A DNA stretch of 64,000 nucleotides from Triops longicaudatus (Eukaryota > Arthropoda > Branchiopoda > Notostraca > Triopsidae): assembly GCA_022885665.1 (NCBI GenBank), contig JAGQDJ010000623.1, forward strand, positions 46,827-110,826. Direction: 5' to 3'. Shown piece by piece: positions 9,628 through 21,404 of this stretch (the stretch's first letter is position 1; every line of letters starts with the position of its first letter). Position numbers and translations under genes: made by a program. The notes under the pieces are model-generated. The model was not told the origin of the DNA and did no database searches. It saw only the letters and a program-made list of their open reading frames with translations.

Positions 9628-12600
9628 TTAATATCTGTAAGATAGGGGCGTCATACGATCTGAGTTACCAGCTGCCCAAAGGTCGACGGATCCTTCCGGG
9701 GAACCTAGAAAAAAAGATGTACTGAACGCTCTCTAAACGCAAAAAAAAAAAATAAACCTAAAACTGCTATACCAATGCTCGAAGCTGCGTCAGAGGCGGA
9801 AGCGGAGCGCTCGTGTTCCACGCCTAACCAATCACTTTCTTGCACGCCGAAATGGTATTCACTGTCATCGTCTCCAACACACATTTGACTTTGGCCCGTC
9901 GCCACAGCTTCTAACCACTGCGCATTATGCCATCGAAAGCGTTCTTCGCGTACTTTGTTCGCCCAGTTTTGATCACATTCCTTATAAAAAAATTAGTAGA
10001 ATAAGCTAGTTGCACAAAAATACTCAAGCTTACTCCTAAGAGTTCAAGCGCTGCTTCGCACACCGTCCGAATAGATGTGTTTTTATCATGCATAAGATCC
10101 AACAAATAAGATCCCAACTCTAAAAGAAAGCGTTAAAGATTTCGGTTACACTAGAGTAAGCATGAAACTATACAATATAATTATTAACTTTATTGGCATT
10201 GAATCAATTAAATAGAAGTAATCTATTAGATTAATATGATGCTAATAATGAAGTAATCTTCGTTTACGTGATTGTTCGGTGAGGTAAACTAACGCAAAAT
10301 CATAGCTGGATGCCTGGTAGACGATGTAGAGAACTTGCAACACAATTTCATCGTCTTCTTGCTTAGCTGAAAAAGAACATTCAATCACGTACTGTTTTAC
10401 GAAAAGATTTTATAGTCCTATTTTACCATGAAGCAACGGTTCCAAAAGCTTGCATATCTGCGCGTCTAATAATGATTTACACGTGCTTTCCAAGCCGCAT
10501 AATGAGCCCAGCCACAGCAAAATCGACAGTAACAAGTCGTCATCTACACATCCTGAGAAACAAATAAATTAGACAATAATAACTTAAAGAAGAATGGTAA
10601 AGTGTAAAAAAGTTACCAGGCTGGAGCCTTTGTGCCACCCAGGAGCAAATTCCGTGCTGTTCAAACAAAGCATTCCAAGGGATCAGTAGACTGTCAGAGC
10701 GATCGGTCTCTTGCAAGCACGACAGTAAAGCAACTGCTTCAACCAACCAAGCTTCATTTGATACAGTATGCAAAGTTCGCACCAATTCCGACACCAAACG
10801 AGGTCCGTCTTCATCTTCCTGTAAAAAAATACACAGGAGAAAATGTTTTGCTGTAAGAAATATCTTAGATTTATTTTACCAATATTTGTCTCGCTAGGGA
10901 AGGAGTTATGGCTGCATTTCGAATGCCTTTCAAAAACGTCGTCTCCTGATGTCGCAGGGCGTAGGCTAAAGCGTGTGACAACAGGGGAGCTGCGCAAAGA
11001 GACGTGGCAGCGCTTGAATAGCAGCACAGGTTAACAAAAAGGGCACCTAGGAGAATAGGCTCTCCTCCATTCGCTGGCTTTCTGTGAAATTCGGAGAGCA
11101 AATAACTTCTTATGTGTGTAGTGACACCCGCGCGGGCCAACGACGCGCGCCCGCGGTCATCTACGCTACACTGGTACAACAGTGGCAGAAGTAAGGATGA
11201 CGAAGAGTCTAAACTAGCTCCTGCAGATAGGGAATGTTGCAAGGCAGTGCTTAGCAAATGCGTCAATCCCATTTGCATCATCGACGTCCGAAATCCGTTA
11301 TGGAATGATAAGTTGTACAAAACCCGTAGACAGAGGTCCGTTAACGTGCGTTGAGACGAACTGTTGGATATGATGCTGGAAGCTAATAGGGGCAATACGT
11401 GATCCAGCATTCCTTCTTTGGCCTTGGAAAATAAATCAATTTATTGCTTAAAAGAGAAGTTAGTGAAGTACAATTATATACTAATTAATTATCAAATAAT
11501 ATATGAAACTAAGTTTAAAGACACAAAATGGCAACAAGCACTAGAATGAACGCTTGCGTTCATAATAAAAGAAATAAAACAAAGCATTAAATTACAATCC
11601 AAAAAACTATAGTCAGTTTTTCATTAAATATAAGGTAAAATTAAAAATATGGGCTGTAACAGATAAACAAAATGTACCATTTTGCACAGCCAGCTCTTTT
11701 TTTGAACAATGTAAGCTTTTAGAAAATGTACTAAAATAATTACCAATAACGGAAGGTTTTCCTTGCGTATTGACAACTGTCTGAAGAAAGTTAGGCATAA
11801 AGGTGTGGCGATCTTTTCTTTTCCAGTTTTAAATTTGCGTTCGTTATCCAGAGTTTCACACAAAATGGTAATTAAGCCTCGTTTCACCATTTTAACTTCC
11901 ACACCAGGAGCTTCCGACAAATGCATAAGGCAGTGAAAACAAACTGGCAAACAAGAAAGGAAAATAAGTACGTTATGCGGCTATAAAATACATTATACGG
12001 TTGCAGAGGTAATTTTTTCACTTCTTATTAGCTTGAGGAACTGTAAAGCCGCTAATTCAAGTTTCTTGTCCTTTGCAGCATTTTGCTGCATCTGCGTCAA
12101 ACGAGCCAGACACCCTTCAATTAGATCCATAAGCAAAGTGCCAGCTTTGAGTTGGAGCAACTGAGGGTGAAAATTGCTAAAAGCCGCCAAGCACCGTAGC
12201 ATTCCACACAAATTCAAGGCGAGTGTTGGGCTGCGAAGGCCTGATTCGCGCAAAACGCGTACAACTCCCAACAATAAGGGCTCTGGGAAGTAAATGTACG
12301 CAATTCAAATAATCAATTTCGAAAAATTAAGTGCAGTTTTACACAATCATATTTTTTTCTTTGTTCATTACCGTTGTCAGCTAGTTCTTGAAGGTATTGC
12401 TGATCTTGGGCCAAATTCCATAGATGAGTAGCGCCTTCCATTTGGAGAGATCCTTCTTCATAAAGCAATTCGCGATACCGTTCAACGTCACAAATAGAAG
12501 ATGGAGTCGAAAGATTAGCTTCGGGTTCCGGGTCTGGCGTAGCTCTTAAATCTGCTTGACTAGCTGCTCGCCTTAAAGGGCCCGAAGCGCTTGATCTAGA

Positions 12601-13194
12601 TTCAGGCCTCATTTGCAGGTAGTGAAGTAGCTGTTCTAACTCAGGCAATTTGCTCGGGTCTAAAAGACGGCACCGGGCGACAACTTCACGTGCCAGTGCA
12701 TGAATGTCAGTCTGAGGGCCCAGGCTCCTCAGTCGAATAACCTTTTGGCAATCCTAGGAGGCAAAAATACGATAAATACAGTAAATTATACGCAGAAAGA
12801 TAAGTGAAGTAAACCTCTTATAATAAATGTAAATTTATGAATGTAAAAGATGAGGAATAAAGAGAGACAATTAGAAACAACTGATGATGAACGATTTAAA
12901 GATTACAAATCTTACTTTCTTTTCTCCAACAAGCGGTTCTCCATCTTCTGATAAAACGGTGGCTTCTAATTCATAGGAGACGACTAGAGCTTTATCAACA
13001 GGGTGCACATCTATGGAATCTAAGCGGACTCTCCTGAAGAATAATATTAAAAGTATAATATTACAACCATTGAGAAAGGTCGCCGCAATATTTTTAAATA
13101 AAATGCTCTTAGAAAAGCTAGACTTTTACCTTTTCAAAAAGCGCTGCCCGTTCACTGACGTAGCTAATAAAGCACTGGAATTTAAATCATCCAT
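9628..13194 (-). CDS. KIFAP3: Kinesin-associated protein 3 (kinesin-2 accessory subunit), 788 aa
   Basis: Twelve exons close in frame on the minus strand: 13194-13130, 13033-12916, 12753-12372, 12282-12022, 11943-11744, 11422-10880, 10818-10617, 10552-10427, 10366-10268, 10119-10034, 9980-9773 and 9704-9628. The 788 residues compare with about 792 in human. Diagnostic segments are SIDVHPVDKALVVSYELEAT, CQKVIRLRSL, LPELEQLLHYLQ, the armadillo region (LCLRVLYNLSFHNGFRTSMM), YLLDLMHDKNTSIRTVC and FRWHNAQWLEAV near the C-terminus. The protein is the cargo-binding, non-motor subunit of heterotrimeric kinesin-2 and drives anterograde intraflagellar transport. The donor of exon 4 (GAA|gtgaaa at 12021) is weak but is the only one found that keeps the frame. 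A near X-box lies 105 bp before the ATG. Confidence 0.96.
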
Positions 13195-13298
13195 CTTATA
13201 ACATTTAAAACTATAGAAATTTAGAGCATACTATTGATTGCTCTATCACCGCAGATTTAGAACATCAAACAAAAACAGTAAATCAAAAAGTAGACTTG

Positions 13299-13311
13299 GT
13301 TGCTATGCAAC
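13299..13311. promoter_or_regulatory. Near X-box (RFX-like) inverted repeat
   Basis: GTTGCTATGCAAC is an inverted repeat of GTTGC and GCAAC separated by three bases; the RFX optimum GTTGCCATGGCAAC has four. It lies 105 bp upstream of the KIFAP3 start codon, in the usual window for X-boxes of ciliary genes. Inferred from sequence only. Confidence 0.4.
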
Positions 13312-14073
13312 GCACGCAACCGCGGAATTCAAAGTGGATCCGTTCGAAGAGCTGCCGTAGGTGCATGAGGCACATAAAACAGTATAATAGAATGTGTACT
13401 GGTATGTATGTATTTCAGTAAGTTCGCAAAGGGTAATATAAACCCAAACCCAACCCAATGATATTCAGATCTAGCTAAGAAGTCTCAGCAAGCATTCGAC
13501 GTCCGTGTAGAATACCATTTCGGCAGCGGAATTTCATATCTCTGTGGAAAAAATACGGTTTTATTTTGTGGAACCCACAATCTTATGGATTGTAAGGGAA
13601 ACAGAAAATGCCTGAAGAATTGGTTGCCTTGTTAATTAATAAGCACCAAAACAAACTGGACAATGTTACTTTTGTTAACGAATTTTACTGAAATATTAAA
13701 TTTCATGTATGTTTTTTCTTCTAGTAATTGAAAAATTATCAAGGTATTTTTTTTTCTACAAAAATTTATTGGCATCTGAGAAGAAATTAAGGAAACTATT
13801 TCGTTGAACGCGACATATAAGTGTTTTTAGTGCTACCCTTTGATTTTGCGTTACCATTCTATGAATGAATCAAACTAGCAATAAAAGTCACTTTCACTTG
13901 AGTACTGTATGGTGGGGAAAAAAAGGGACAAGTTTTCCGTCACACTGTTTTACTTTCAATATCTCGTATGTAGGTCAAGTTCAAGAAAAACTTGCTCGAA
14001 TTTCACATCAATTAGGCCTTGGGCGTACCATGGGTGTGGTACCCCATAGCGTCTTTTCCTAGAATCCGTCGAA

Positions 14074-14080
14074 TATAAAA
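14074..14080 (+). promoter_or_regulatory. TATA box of cuticle protein gene
   Basis: TATAAAA sits about 95 bp before the ATG, and a TCAC initiator-like site lies about 30 bp downstream near 14104. Strong TATA promoters are common in arthropod cuticle genes. Confidence 0.7.
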
Positions 14081-14168
14081 GTTGATCGCTGACTTGGAAA
14101 TGTCACAAATCAGCTTTAGCTTCATACAGCAAGCAGCTGGGAAACAAACCGACAAATTCTAAGCAATC

Positions 14169-14716
14169 ATGAAGGTAAGCTGACCCTTATCATATTACAA
14201 TACAACAGTTATTAAAATCATGCGATGCAGGTCCTTCTGGTTCTCGCTTTGGTCGCCGCTGCTTCCGCAGCTGATGTTTATAACAAGCCTGCGTACTCCT
14301 CCCCCGCCTACAAGGAGACCTACGCTCCAGCCTATTACAACTTCGACTACGCCGTTAAGGATGACTACCACTACGTAGATTTCGGTCACCAAGAAAACCG
14401 TAACGGTGACAACACCAAGGGATCCTACTACGTTGTACTCCCCGATGGCCGCAAACAAGTATGTGCTTTCATATTTCTATTTATTTGGGAGTTACAATAT
14501 TTCCTATATTCTCAGATCGTCAACTACCACGTCGATGGCTACGGCGGTTACGTTGCTGACGTCCAGTACTCAGGTGAATACAAGGCATACACTCCAGCCA
14601 CCTATGTGAAGCCTGCCTACAAACCCGAATACAAACCTGCTGCTTACGCTGCTCCCGCCTCTTACGCTAAACAAGCCTACGAGCCTATTTCTTACGAAGC
14701 CCCTGCTGAATATTAA
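14169..14716 (+). CDS. RR-type cuticle protein, 144 aa
   Basis: Three exons: 14169-14174 (only Met-Lys), 14231-14458 and 14516-14716. Joining them gives a signal peptide (MKVLLVLALVAAASA), then a chitin-binding Rebers-Riddiford domain: YNFDYAVKDDYHYVDFGHQE, NGDNTKGSYYVVLPDGRKQ, VNYHVDGYGGYVADVQYSG. A Tyr/Ala/Pro-rich tail with repeated PAYK/AAPASYAKQ-like units follows. The protein would be secreted into the exoskeleton and bind chitin. The ATG-AAG first exon with its intron is a known habit of arthropod CPR genes. A related gene lies 4.9 kb downstream at 19069, with a divergently oriented P450 between them. Confidence 0.95.
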
Positions 14717-14946
14717 ATTTAAAACGAATGGCCCTATTCTAGTATAAATACACTATTTATTCTTTGACATGTTCTCTACTGTATTATCGGTCTCAGTCCA
14801 GAGCTCGACGAAAAAACACAATCAGGTTCTAATAGATCTGTGTTCGAGAAGGTACCATCAACACCGAACACTGCACTATTTAGCATATCTTTCAAAGAAA
14901 TAACGAAAAAAATATGAACTAACACAAAAGGTAAACCAAGGGATCG

Positions 14947-17006
14947 TTAATGCCGTAATGTGAGAATAACTTCATAGCGCGCAGGGCTAAGAACTACAGA
15001 AGTCGTCGGGGCTGAAGACGGTGTCGGTTTTTCCCCTGCGAAAGTGAATTTGTATTGTTGTAACAGAGCCGTTGCGAAAAGGAAGAGCTCAATTTTAGCT
15101 AGACTCTCTCCTAAGCAAACTCGTTTTCCTGGAGAGGGAAAATATCATAGTGTTAAAATAAATAGAATAAAATTAACTCAAAAAATAATTACCAATAGCG
15201 AAGGGAATAAGTTCATCCCTATATTTAACTCTCCCGTCGTCGGTTAAAAAATGTTCCGGATAAAATTCGTCCGGTTTCTTCCAAGTTCTCGGGTCATGCA
15301 TTACTTTATAAAGATTCGGGATGATTATAGTGTCTTTGGGAATTAGATACCCTTTGAATTCTGAAAAACACATTTATTTATATTAAAAATAGCTCCCCAA
15401 TCTCTTATTGGAATGTAACCTGTATCGGCCGTAGCGTAGTGAAAGACGCCTAACGGAACTAACGATGCGAATCTTTGGCATTCCAATAAAACCGCTTCAG
15501 TATAGGGCAAACTATTTCAGAAATAAACCATAAAGCTTATAATAATCTAATTTAATCTAACTTGTGTCTATCATTAATATCTATCATTAATATAATTAAT
15601 ATCTATCATTAATATAATCTAACTTGTGTCTATCATCGTATGAGGGCATCCTTTCTTTGCCGACGACCGCGTCCAGTTCTTGTTGGACTTTTTCTTGTAC
15701 TTCGGGATGGGTGGCCAGCAGTAAGAACACCCATAACAAAGTAGTCGAAGTGGTTTCAGAGCCCGCTACGAATAAGTCCATTGTCGTGATCACCAGATTA
15801 GCCACTGGCGAATAAATTGACTGTATTAGACTTGGTAAACAATTTTGGAAGTGAAAACAAGTCAGCATGCATACTTACACCCTTCGTCGCCAGTAAAGGG
15901 GGTCTTTTTGCCTTGAGCTTCGTCTTGTTGCATCCGGTCAAGAAACACGTGCATAAAGTCGCTTGTGTCCCCCTCCTTATGAACACGTTTGTGTTCGTTG
16001 ATTATTTCCTGAACCAGTACACATTTAAGTTTCCGTAAGCTAGACTAAACTAAGAGTTTATGTACCAGGAACATAGCCTTTGACTCATGTACGAATTCCA
16101 CCGCATGTTTGGGAAAACTTTGGACCAAATTTAATATAGGAATCAGCTGAGACATACGAAAAGCAACTCCTTCATTAATGCTCCTATAAGAAAACCAATA
16201 ATAACAAACTTAAATTTTATTGTACATCGTAGCCTTTACCTTGACAGTTTTTCAATAACTGCTTTCGCTTTGGGATCATCTAAATCAAAGCGCTCACCGG
16301 TTGTAATAGTCCACAGTGCATTAAGCACAGACAAATTTAATGTGTTGTGCAACGTAATAGGTTTTCCCACCTTTCGCCTTAAAGATAGTTTGACTGAGAT
16401 TTCAAAGCATAATTTGTGAGAAAATTCTCACTTGTGTGACTCCACGAGCTCTCTAACTTCCTCCTGAATAACACGTTCAAGGCTCGATTTGCCGAGGCCA
16501 AAGTCGCGCAGATTTCGTAAAGTAAAGCGACGCAATTCTAGCCACGTATGGCCTTCAGAGAAAATAATTCCTACACACGAAGAAAGACTGTGAACAAAAT
16601 CGTTGTCTGACAAGCTTAGCTGTTACTAAGAGCTACCTTTATCATCCGATCGGAATTTGAGAAACGGGAAAGGTGGACGGCCCGCGAAATTTTCTTCTTT
16701 CAAAGCATCGCGAATCAGTTCATAAGAATTCAAAACGATTGCACGGTAATAACCCATATTGATGCTGAAGATATCACCATATTTTTCGGATAAATCGCGG
16801 AAAGCTAAGTATGGACGGCGCCCGAGAAATGGCAAATAGCCTACAATCGGTAGGTTCCATGGTCCTGCGAGGTCAAGGTTTCTAAGTAAAGATACGAGCT
16901 TTTCTCGGGAACTTATTAACTTACCTGAAGGGAAGTTTATAGGTCTGGCAACTATCTTGTAAGTCAGGTAGCTGAGAATTATTGTTGCAACCAAAGGGAA
17001 TAGCAT
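14947..17006 (-). CDS. Cytochrome P450, CYP2 clan, 505 aa
   Basis: Nine exons close in frame: 17006-16637, 16570-16432, 16377-16240, 16183-16066, 16008-15879, 15804-15624, 15511-15420, 15360-15193 and 15128-14947. An N-terminal membrane anchor (residues about 2-17) is followed by the proline hinge. The C-helix motif is HTWLELRRF. The I-helix oxygen-binding motif is VAGSETTST, with the K-helix ExxR in ECQR and the heme loop PFAIGKRVCLGE with the cysteine thiolate. All key residues are present, so the enzyme should be an active ER monooxygenase. The layout (WLELRRFTLRNLRDFG, LFLATHPEVQ-like segment) is that of the CYP2 clan. The substrate is unknown. The donor of exon 6 lies in a short local duplication. 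Confidence 0.95.
15556..15640. repeat. Short duplication carrying a copy of a splice donor
   Basis: The segment AACTTGTGTCTATCAT occurs at 15621 and again 62 bp away at 15559, separated by repeats of ATCTATCATTAAT. On the minus strand this copies the last bases of P450 exon 6 plus its donor (GACACAA|gttaga) into the intron. Confidence 0.75.
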
Positions 17007-19068
17007 GGTCGCACTAAGGGTTCACATGCGATCGCTTCAACGTGAAAGAAGTGACTGAAACTGAATAAATTTGAGAGATATTTTTTTCCTATGCCTGAAA
17101 GCAAGAGATGAGAGCAGCTCTCTGCATGAAGGCCTAATAGCACGTTCGACTCGTGTTATTCGATGTTGTTTAAACTAGATCCATTCATCATTTATCATAA
17201 TGATCTAAAGAATGAGATATTACAAAGCAATAAGTTTTTGTTCCCGGTTGAGAAGCAAATTATAAACAGGATAAATTTAACAATATTTAAACGTGCTCGC
17301 AAAAGGAATTAGTATACGTAATTGACACAATAACAAAAACAGTTCAAAGTAATTTCGTAAACAGGGGCCATGAGATCTACGGAATGCCAATTGTGCTACG
17401 TTGATTCAGCTTTACACATTAGGAGCTGATTTATTGGTATATATTACATGGGAATGTTGCGTATAGCTTACAAGCAGAATGCAGACAGACAATCAAAGAG
17501 CGCAGTCAAAGAGGGCACAATAACGGAAAAAACTTGGTAGAGCTGTGAGGATGACTTGCACTTTTCGGTTGAGAAGCAAGGGCCTGGGAGTGCTTGCTTG
17601 TATAGAAGGTACGATAGTTATGTGTAAACAGAATGTGATAAGGATTAAATTACTTTCTAGGCATTCTACAAAAAAAATCAAAGAGCGTCTGTTTTCAATC
17701 TATACTTAACAGCATAATATTTTCTTGTTCCAAATACCAGTCTGATCATTTCGGCTTTAACGTAAATTCTTTATGTCCATATTAAAATCTTATGCACATT
17801 AAACGTATTATATAAAGATTTCATTGTTATGCAAAATTTAGGCTCGAGATCGTAAGCTTTGAAATTTTCTTGCGATTTCCAAAAGCAGGTTTACATTAAA
17901 AAAATACAAACAAACCTTTCTTTACAATCAGGAAAACAGCACAGATAATTAATTAAATAAAAATTTACTGGCGTTGAAAAGCAATTAAAAATGCTCTTAC
18001 GGGATTACGATTTACTCTCCTATAGCAACATGATTACTCTCTTTATGCTGTAAAATGATCTGGTACGTGGAATATAATTATAAAGTTTTTTAAAACAAAT
18101 TACTGCCTAGGGTATGCTAACTTAGGCTGCGGTACCAAATTTAGACTTCTTGAGTATTTGATTGTATTAGCTATTCTTTGCAAGACAATTAAAAGAATCT
18201 GGTCAATTGTGAGATAATATAAATTCTTATAAATAATGCCATTTAAATGTTGGTTTCAGAGATAGCATTACTATTGTTATAGTATACGTTTATTTATATT
18301 CATCGCTCGTACGTAAGAATTTTAGAGCTCGGAAACGTTTTCTTTTTAAAAGCTGAATTTGAATTTATCAAAATATCAGATATGAAATGATCACAACGCC
18401 ATCCGAGGCTTACTTAGTACGCATGTTTCAATAAAAGGAAAGGTTATAAATTAAAAAGTGTACAAGTTTTATTAAATTAAACAAGGCAAAGAAAACTTGC
18501 AGTACTAATATTTGGCTCGAAGTCGTTTTTGCACTGCGACTAAGCGCAACCTTGCAGAAAGTGAGCTTTTTGTAGACACAATTGATTTGAATTCAAAAGT
18601 CGTACTCATGTAAAGGTGAATAAAAACAGTCATTTTTCAATAAATTACAAGAATAATAAATGTCACACAAACAAAAACGTAAATAAAAACCGTTTGCAAA
18701 CCAGCTTCTTTAGCTGATGTTTTTTTCCATACTACAGGTTCTTTTTACTTCCTAATGCACGAACCAAAGCGACGTTGTAGTCATATTCGGTCAGAGAAAT
18801 CTTAGCGAAAAACACGGTTAATCCAGGTATTGAAAAAACTTACTTTTTGACTGTCCTTAAGGTCAAATTTGCATACCTTTGAGTTCACGGAATACATTAT
18901 CGGGAACTAGGTGTGGTACCTCGGTAAGTCAGCTTCCACCTTACAGTAATTAATATTGCAACCTTTATCAATACTGTATAAATACCCGAGGTTCTTGAGC
19001 GAAACAGTACACAATAGCTTTCAGCTTCATCAAACTAGTACCTACATACTCCGCATCAACCGCTTAAC
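17007..19068. other. Intergenic, no gene recognised
   Basis: About 2 kb of A+T-rich DNA between the divergent P450 and the second cuticle gene. No reading frame resembling a known protein. It holds the TATA box at 18977. Confidence 0.5.
18977..18984 (+). promoter_or_regulatory. TATA box of second cuticle gene
   Basis: TATAAATA, followed 28 bp later by an ACAGT initiator-like site (about 19004-19008), about 90 bp before the ATG at 19069. Confidence 0.7.
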
Positions 19069-19511
19069 ATGAAAGTAATAGTATAAATTATATATTTAAT
19101 TAGCATAACTAATTTCTATTAAATTTGATTTGTATTCCAAATTTTAGGTCCTGGTTCTTTTCGCCTTAGTGGCAGTTGCTGCTGCTTCTTCTTCCTACTT
19201 TAGGGATAACTATGGCCCAGGCCCTTACAACTTCCGCTACGCCGTAAAGGATGCTTACTTCGTTGATTTCGGTCACCAAGAAAGCCGTACTGGGGACAAT
19301 GCTAAAGGAACTTACTTTGTTTATCTTCCCGATGGTCGCAAACAGGTATGTCGGCATGCAATCAAATTTTTCACCAACTGTCGTATATTTATTATTATAG
19401 ACCGTGCAATACACCGCTAACGGTGATGAAGGTTATGTTGCTGACGTCCAGTACTCTGGTGGTTACACTGCTTACGACACTGCAAGATCTGCTTACCCTC
19501 GCAAAGTATAA
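19069..19511 (+). CDS. RR-type cuticle protein, 104 aa
   Basis: Three exons: 19069-19074 (Met-Lys), 19148-19345 and 19401-19511. The product has a signal peptide (MKVLVLFALVAVAAAS) and a short chitin-binding domain YNFRYAVKDAYFVDFGHQES, GDNAKGTYFVYLPDGRKQ, VQYTANGDEGYVADVQYSG, ending RSAYPRKV. Intron positions match those of the gene at 14169 exactly, so the two are paralogues. This one lacks the long Tyr/Ala/Pro tail. The protein is presumably secreted into the cuticle. Confidence 0.95.
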
Positions 19512-20464
19512 GCGACATTCATAATGCTTCACGACCTTCCATACTGTGTCTACCCTGCAAACGTTAATACACATTCCTAACAAACGAAAATGGATAGTTA
19601 ATTTCATAACATTTCTCAGAGTAAAGATACTTTTTAGGAGGCGGCAAAGAACTGTAGGCATGCCGAGACAGCGTTGAAAATATCCTCTTTAAGATTTGAC
19701 TGAAATAAAGTAGCAAATAATTTCAAATCTGACATTCTAATGTACAGTGTGTTTAGGAAGTCCCAATATACCTGCATTGTTTTGCTTGCAACAGATACAC
19801 GGCTTAAAAAATTTCGGGGATAATTACTCGAAATTAGGAACTTATGCCAAGATATATTTGTGATGGTTGACATTTTTCGGACACTTATGGAACCGCAACA
19901 ATGAAAGAAAAGTCCGGTCACATCCACTGCTGATCACATTTAATGGATAAAAATCATATCAAGATGCAAATTTACTTTTAAGGTTCTAGATTTTCAATGT
20001 GAAATATACGAAAATCTCTGCAGAAGAAAAACGGCACCATGTTAATATGAAGCATTTTTAGTGGGCACTTTTAACATGGTTTCTTGGGGCTGTAAAGATG
20101 CAATTCCTGAAGCCTTTCCAAAAAGTGACCCGAAAATGCTCCCAAATGTGGAAATAAAACACGGCGCATTGTTTTAACTCTGCACCATGGAGGATTAATA
20201 TGAACGTTTCGGGCATAGAATTCCTATAGAGATGACTTACCGTTATACAGCCATATCCCAGAAAAATAGATGATAAAGGAAGACCTTAAAAACCAGAATC
20301 CATGCTTGCTTGGGTCTTGAAAGTGGAAACCACACTGATTGGCTGTAAGGTGGCTGTGGGTGGAGACGAGCGGCCGGCTGGTTACCATAGAGATAGTTAA
20401 TACTCAGTGCTTGTTCTCGAGGTTCCCCTTACAGGAAGGCGGGATATTCTTCTAAGAGGGACGA
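19512..20464. other. Intergenic, no gene recognised
   Basis: Only short spurious frames. I see no repeat or RNA gene here. Confidence 0.45.
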
Positions 20465-20472
20465 GCTAGAAG

Positions 20473-20518
20473 CAGTGGCGTCGTGCCATAAAGGGCAAGG
20501 GGGGGGGGGGGGGGGGGN

Positions 20519-20605
<87 letters not shown>

Positions 20606-20734
20606 AAAAATTTTTGACATCCTGAAAAAAAGTATCGCCCTTTTTCAAAATTTGTAAACGTGAAAAAAGTAACACCTTTTTACAAGAAATGCAAAATCGG
20701 GCCCCCCAAATTTTTGAAGTGCACGACGCCACTG
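20473..20734. mobile_element. hAT-type MITE with internal poly-G/poly-C and an N
   Basis: Perfect 14-bp terminal inverted repeats CAGTGGCGTCGTGC (20473-20486) and GCACGACGCCACTG (20721-20734) are flanked by identical 8-bp duplications GCTAGAAG (20465-20472 and 20735-20742). This is the signature of hAT transposition. The interior has a G run, one N at 20518 and about 84 C, then A/T-rich sequence in which CCCCCCAAATTTTTGA-like units recur. There is no transposase. The N with the abrupt G to C switch marks an assembly join, so the interior length and orientation are not reliable, although the ends are. Confidence 0.88.
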
Positions 20735-20742
20735 GCTAGAAG

Positions 20743-21212
20743 CAAAAGAACCTGGGACACTTGATTCCATAGGGGAGTCCTGTAGAATGCATGGGAAGAT
20801 ACAGGATTGCTACCATTTATCGTTATTCAAAAAATACATTGAAGAACATATTGCACGAATTTGAGAATCGCTGAAATATCAGTAGAACCGGCACCCATGT
20901 TCATATGTCAGTCCACTACCTTACAACATTTGCATAAATATGTGTCTAGAGCGCAGTAAAAACGATTTGATTTTTTTTTTTTTTTTTTGGGGGGGGGCGT
21001 TCTTCACCTCCGGATTATCCTGTGTCCTGGCCGCGTGCGAATTCTTGATTGTCAGAAATTATTGTATAAGAAAATGTCCCTCGGCGTCAAACTAAGTACC
21101 TCATTTAGTACGGCGCACTTTAGTTTATCTTGTTTTCATGAACATCAATTTTGCTCAATGAGTGAAGAATGTGTTCATAAAGTTTTAATATTATATAGTT
21201 CAGATTCCCCTG
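20743..21212. other. Intergenic with T-run/G-run
   Basis: Contains an 18-T run followed directly by 9 G (20971-20997). No gene recognised; probably low-complexity or repeat-derived. Confidence 0.4.
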
Positions 21213-21404
21213 TGGGGATGGGCCGATCCCGGAGGTACTGCAAAACCGGGCCAACCCGCGGCGGAGGTGGAGCAAGCCCCAACACTCCGCCAGATTCCAA
21301 AAATCAGTTTAATATTCTGGATTCCACATGGGAATCGTATCAGATATTAAGCTGATAAGAACAGATACTACACTTTGATCTTAGCCAAAAGGCCGAGAAG
21401 CGAT
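21213..21404 (-). ncRNA. U2: U2 spliceosomal snRNA, full length
   Basis: The minus strand begins ATCGCTTCTCGGCCTTTTGG at 21404. It carries the branch-point recognition region (GTGTAGTATCTGTTCTTATC), stem IIa/b, the Sm site (GATTTTTGG around 21301-21307) and the 3' stem-loop with GCAGTACCTCC. The length of about 192 nt fits metazoan U2. The 3' end is set by the end of stem IV and may be off by a few bases. Confidence 0.95.

Larger units (their letters stand above)
13195..14168. other. Intergenic, KIFAP3 promoter side and cuticle gene promoter
   Basis: No gene recognised. It holds the near X-box motif at 13299-13311 and the TATA box of the cuticle gene at 14074. Confidence 0.5.

Noticed and set aside
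11997..11999. Frameshift in KIFAP3 at the exon 4 to exon 5 junction
   Set aside because: The first donor considered (ACC|gtataatg) breaks the frame, but a donor at 12021 (GAA|gtgaaa) restores it and fits the family better.
20475..20657. Poly-Gly / poly-Pro open frames
   Set aside because: Translation of the G/C homopolymer inside the MITE across an N; not a gene.
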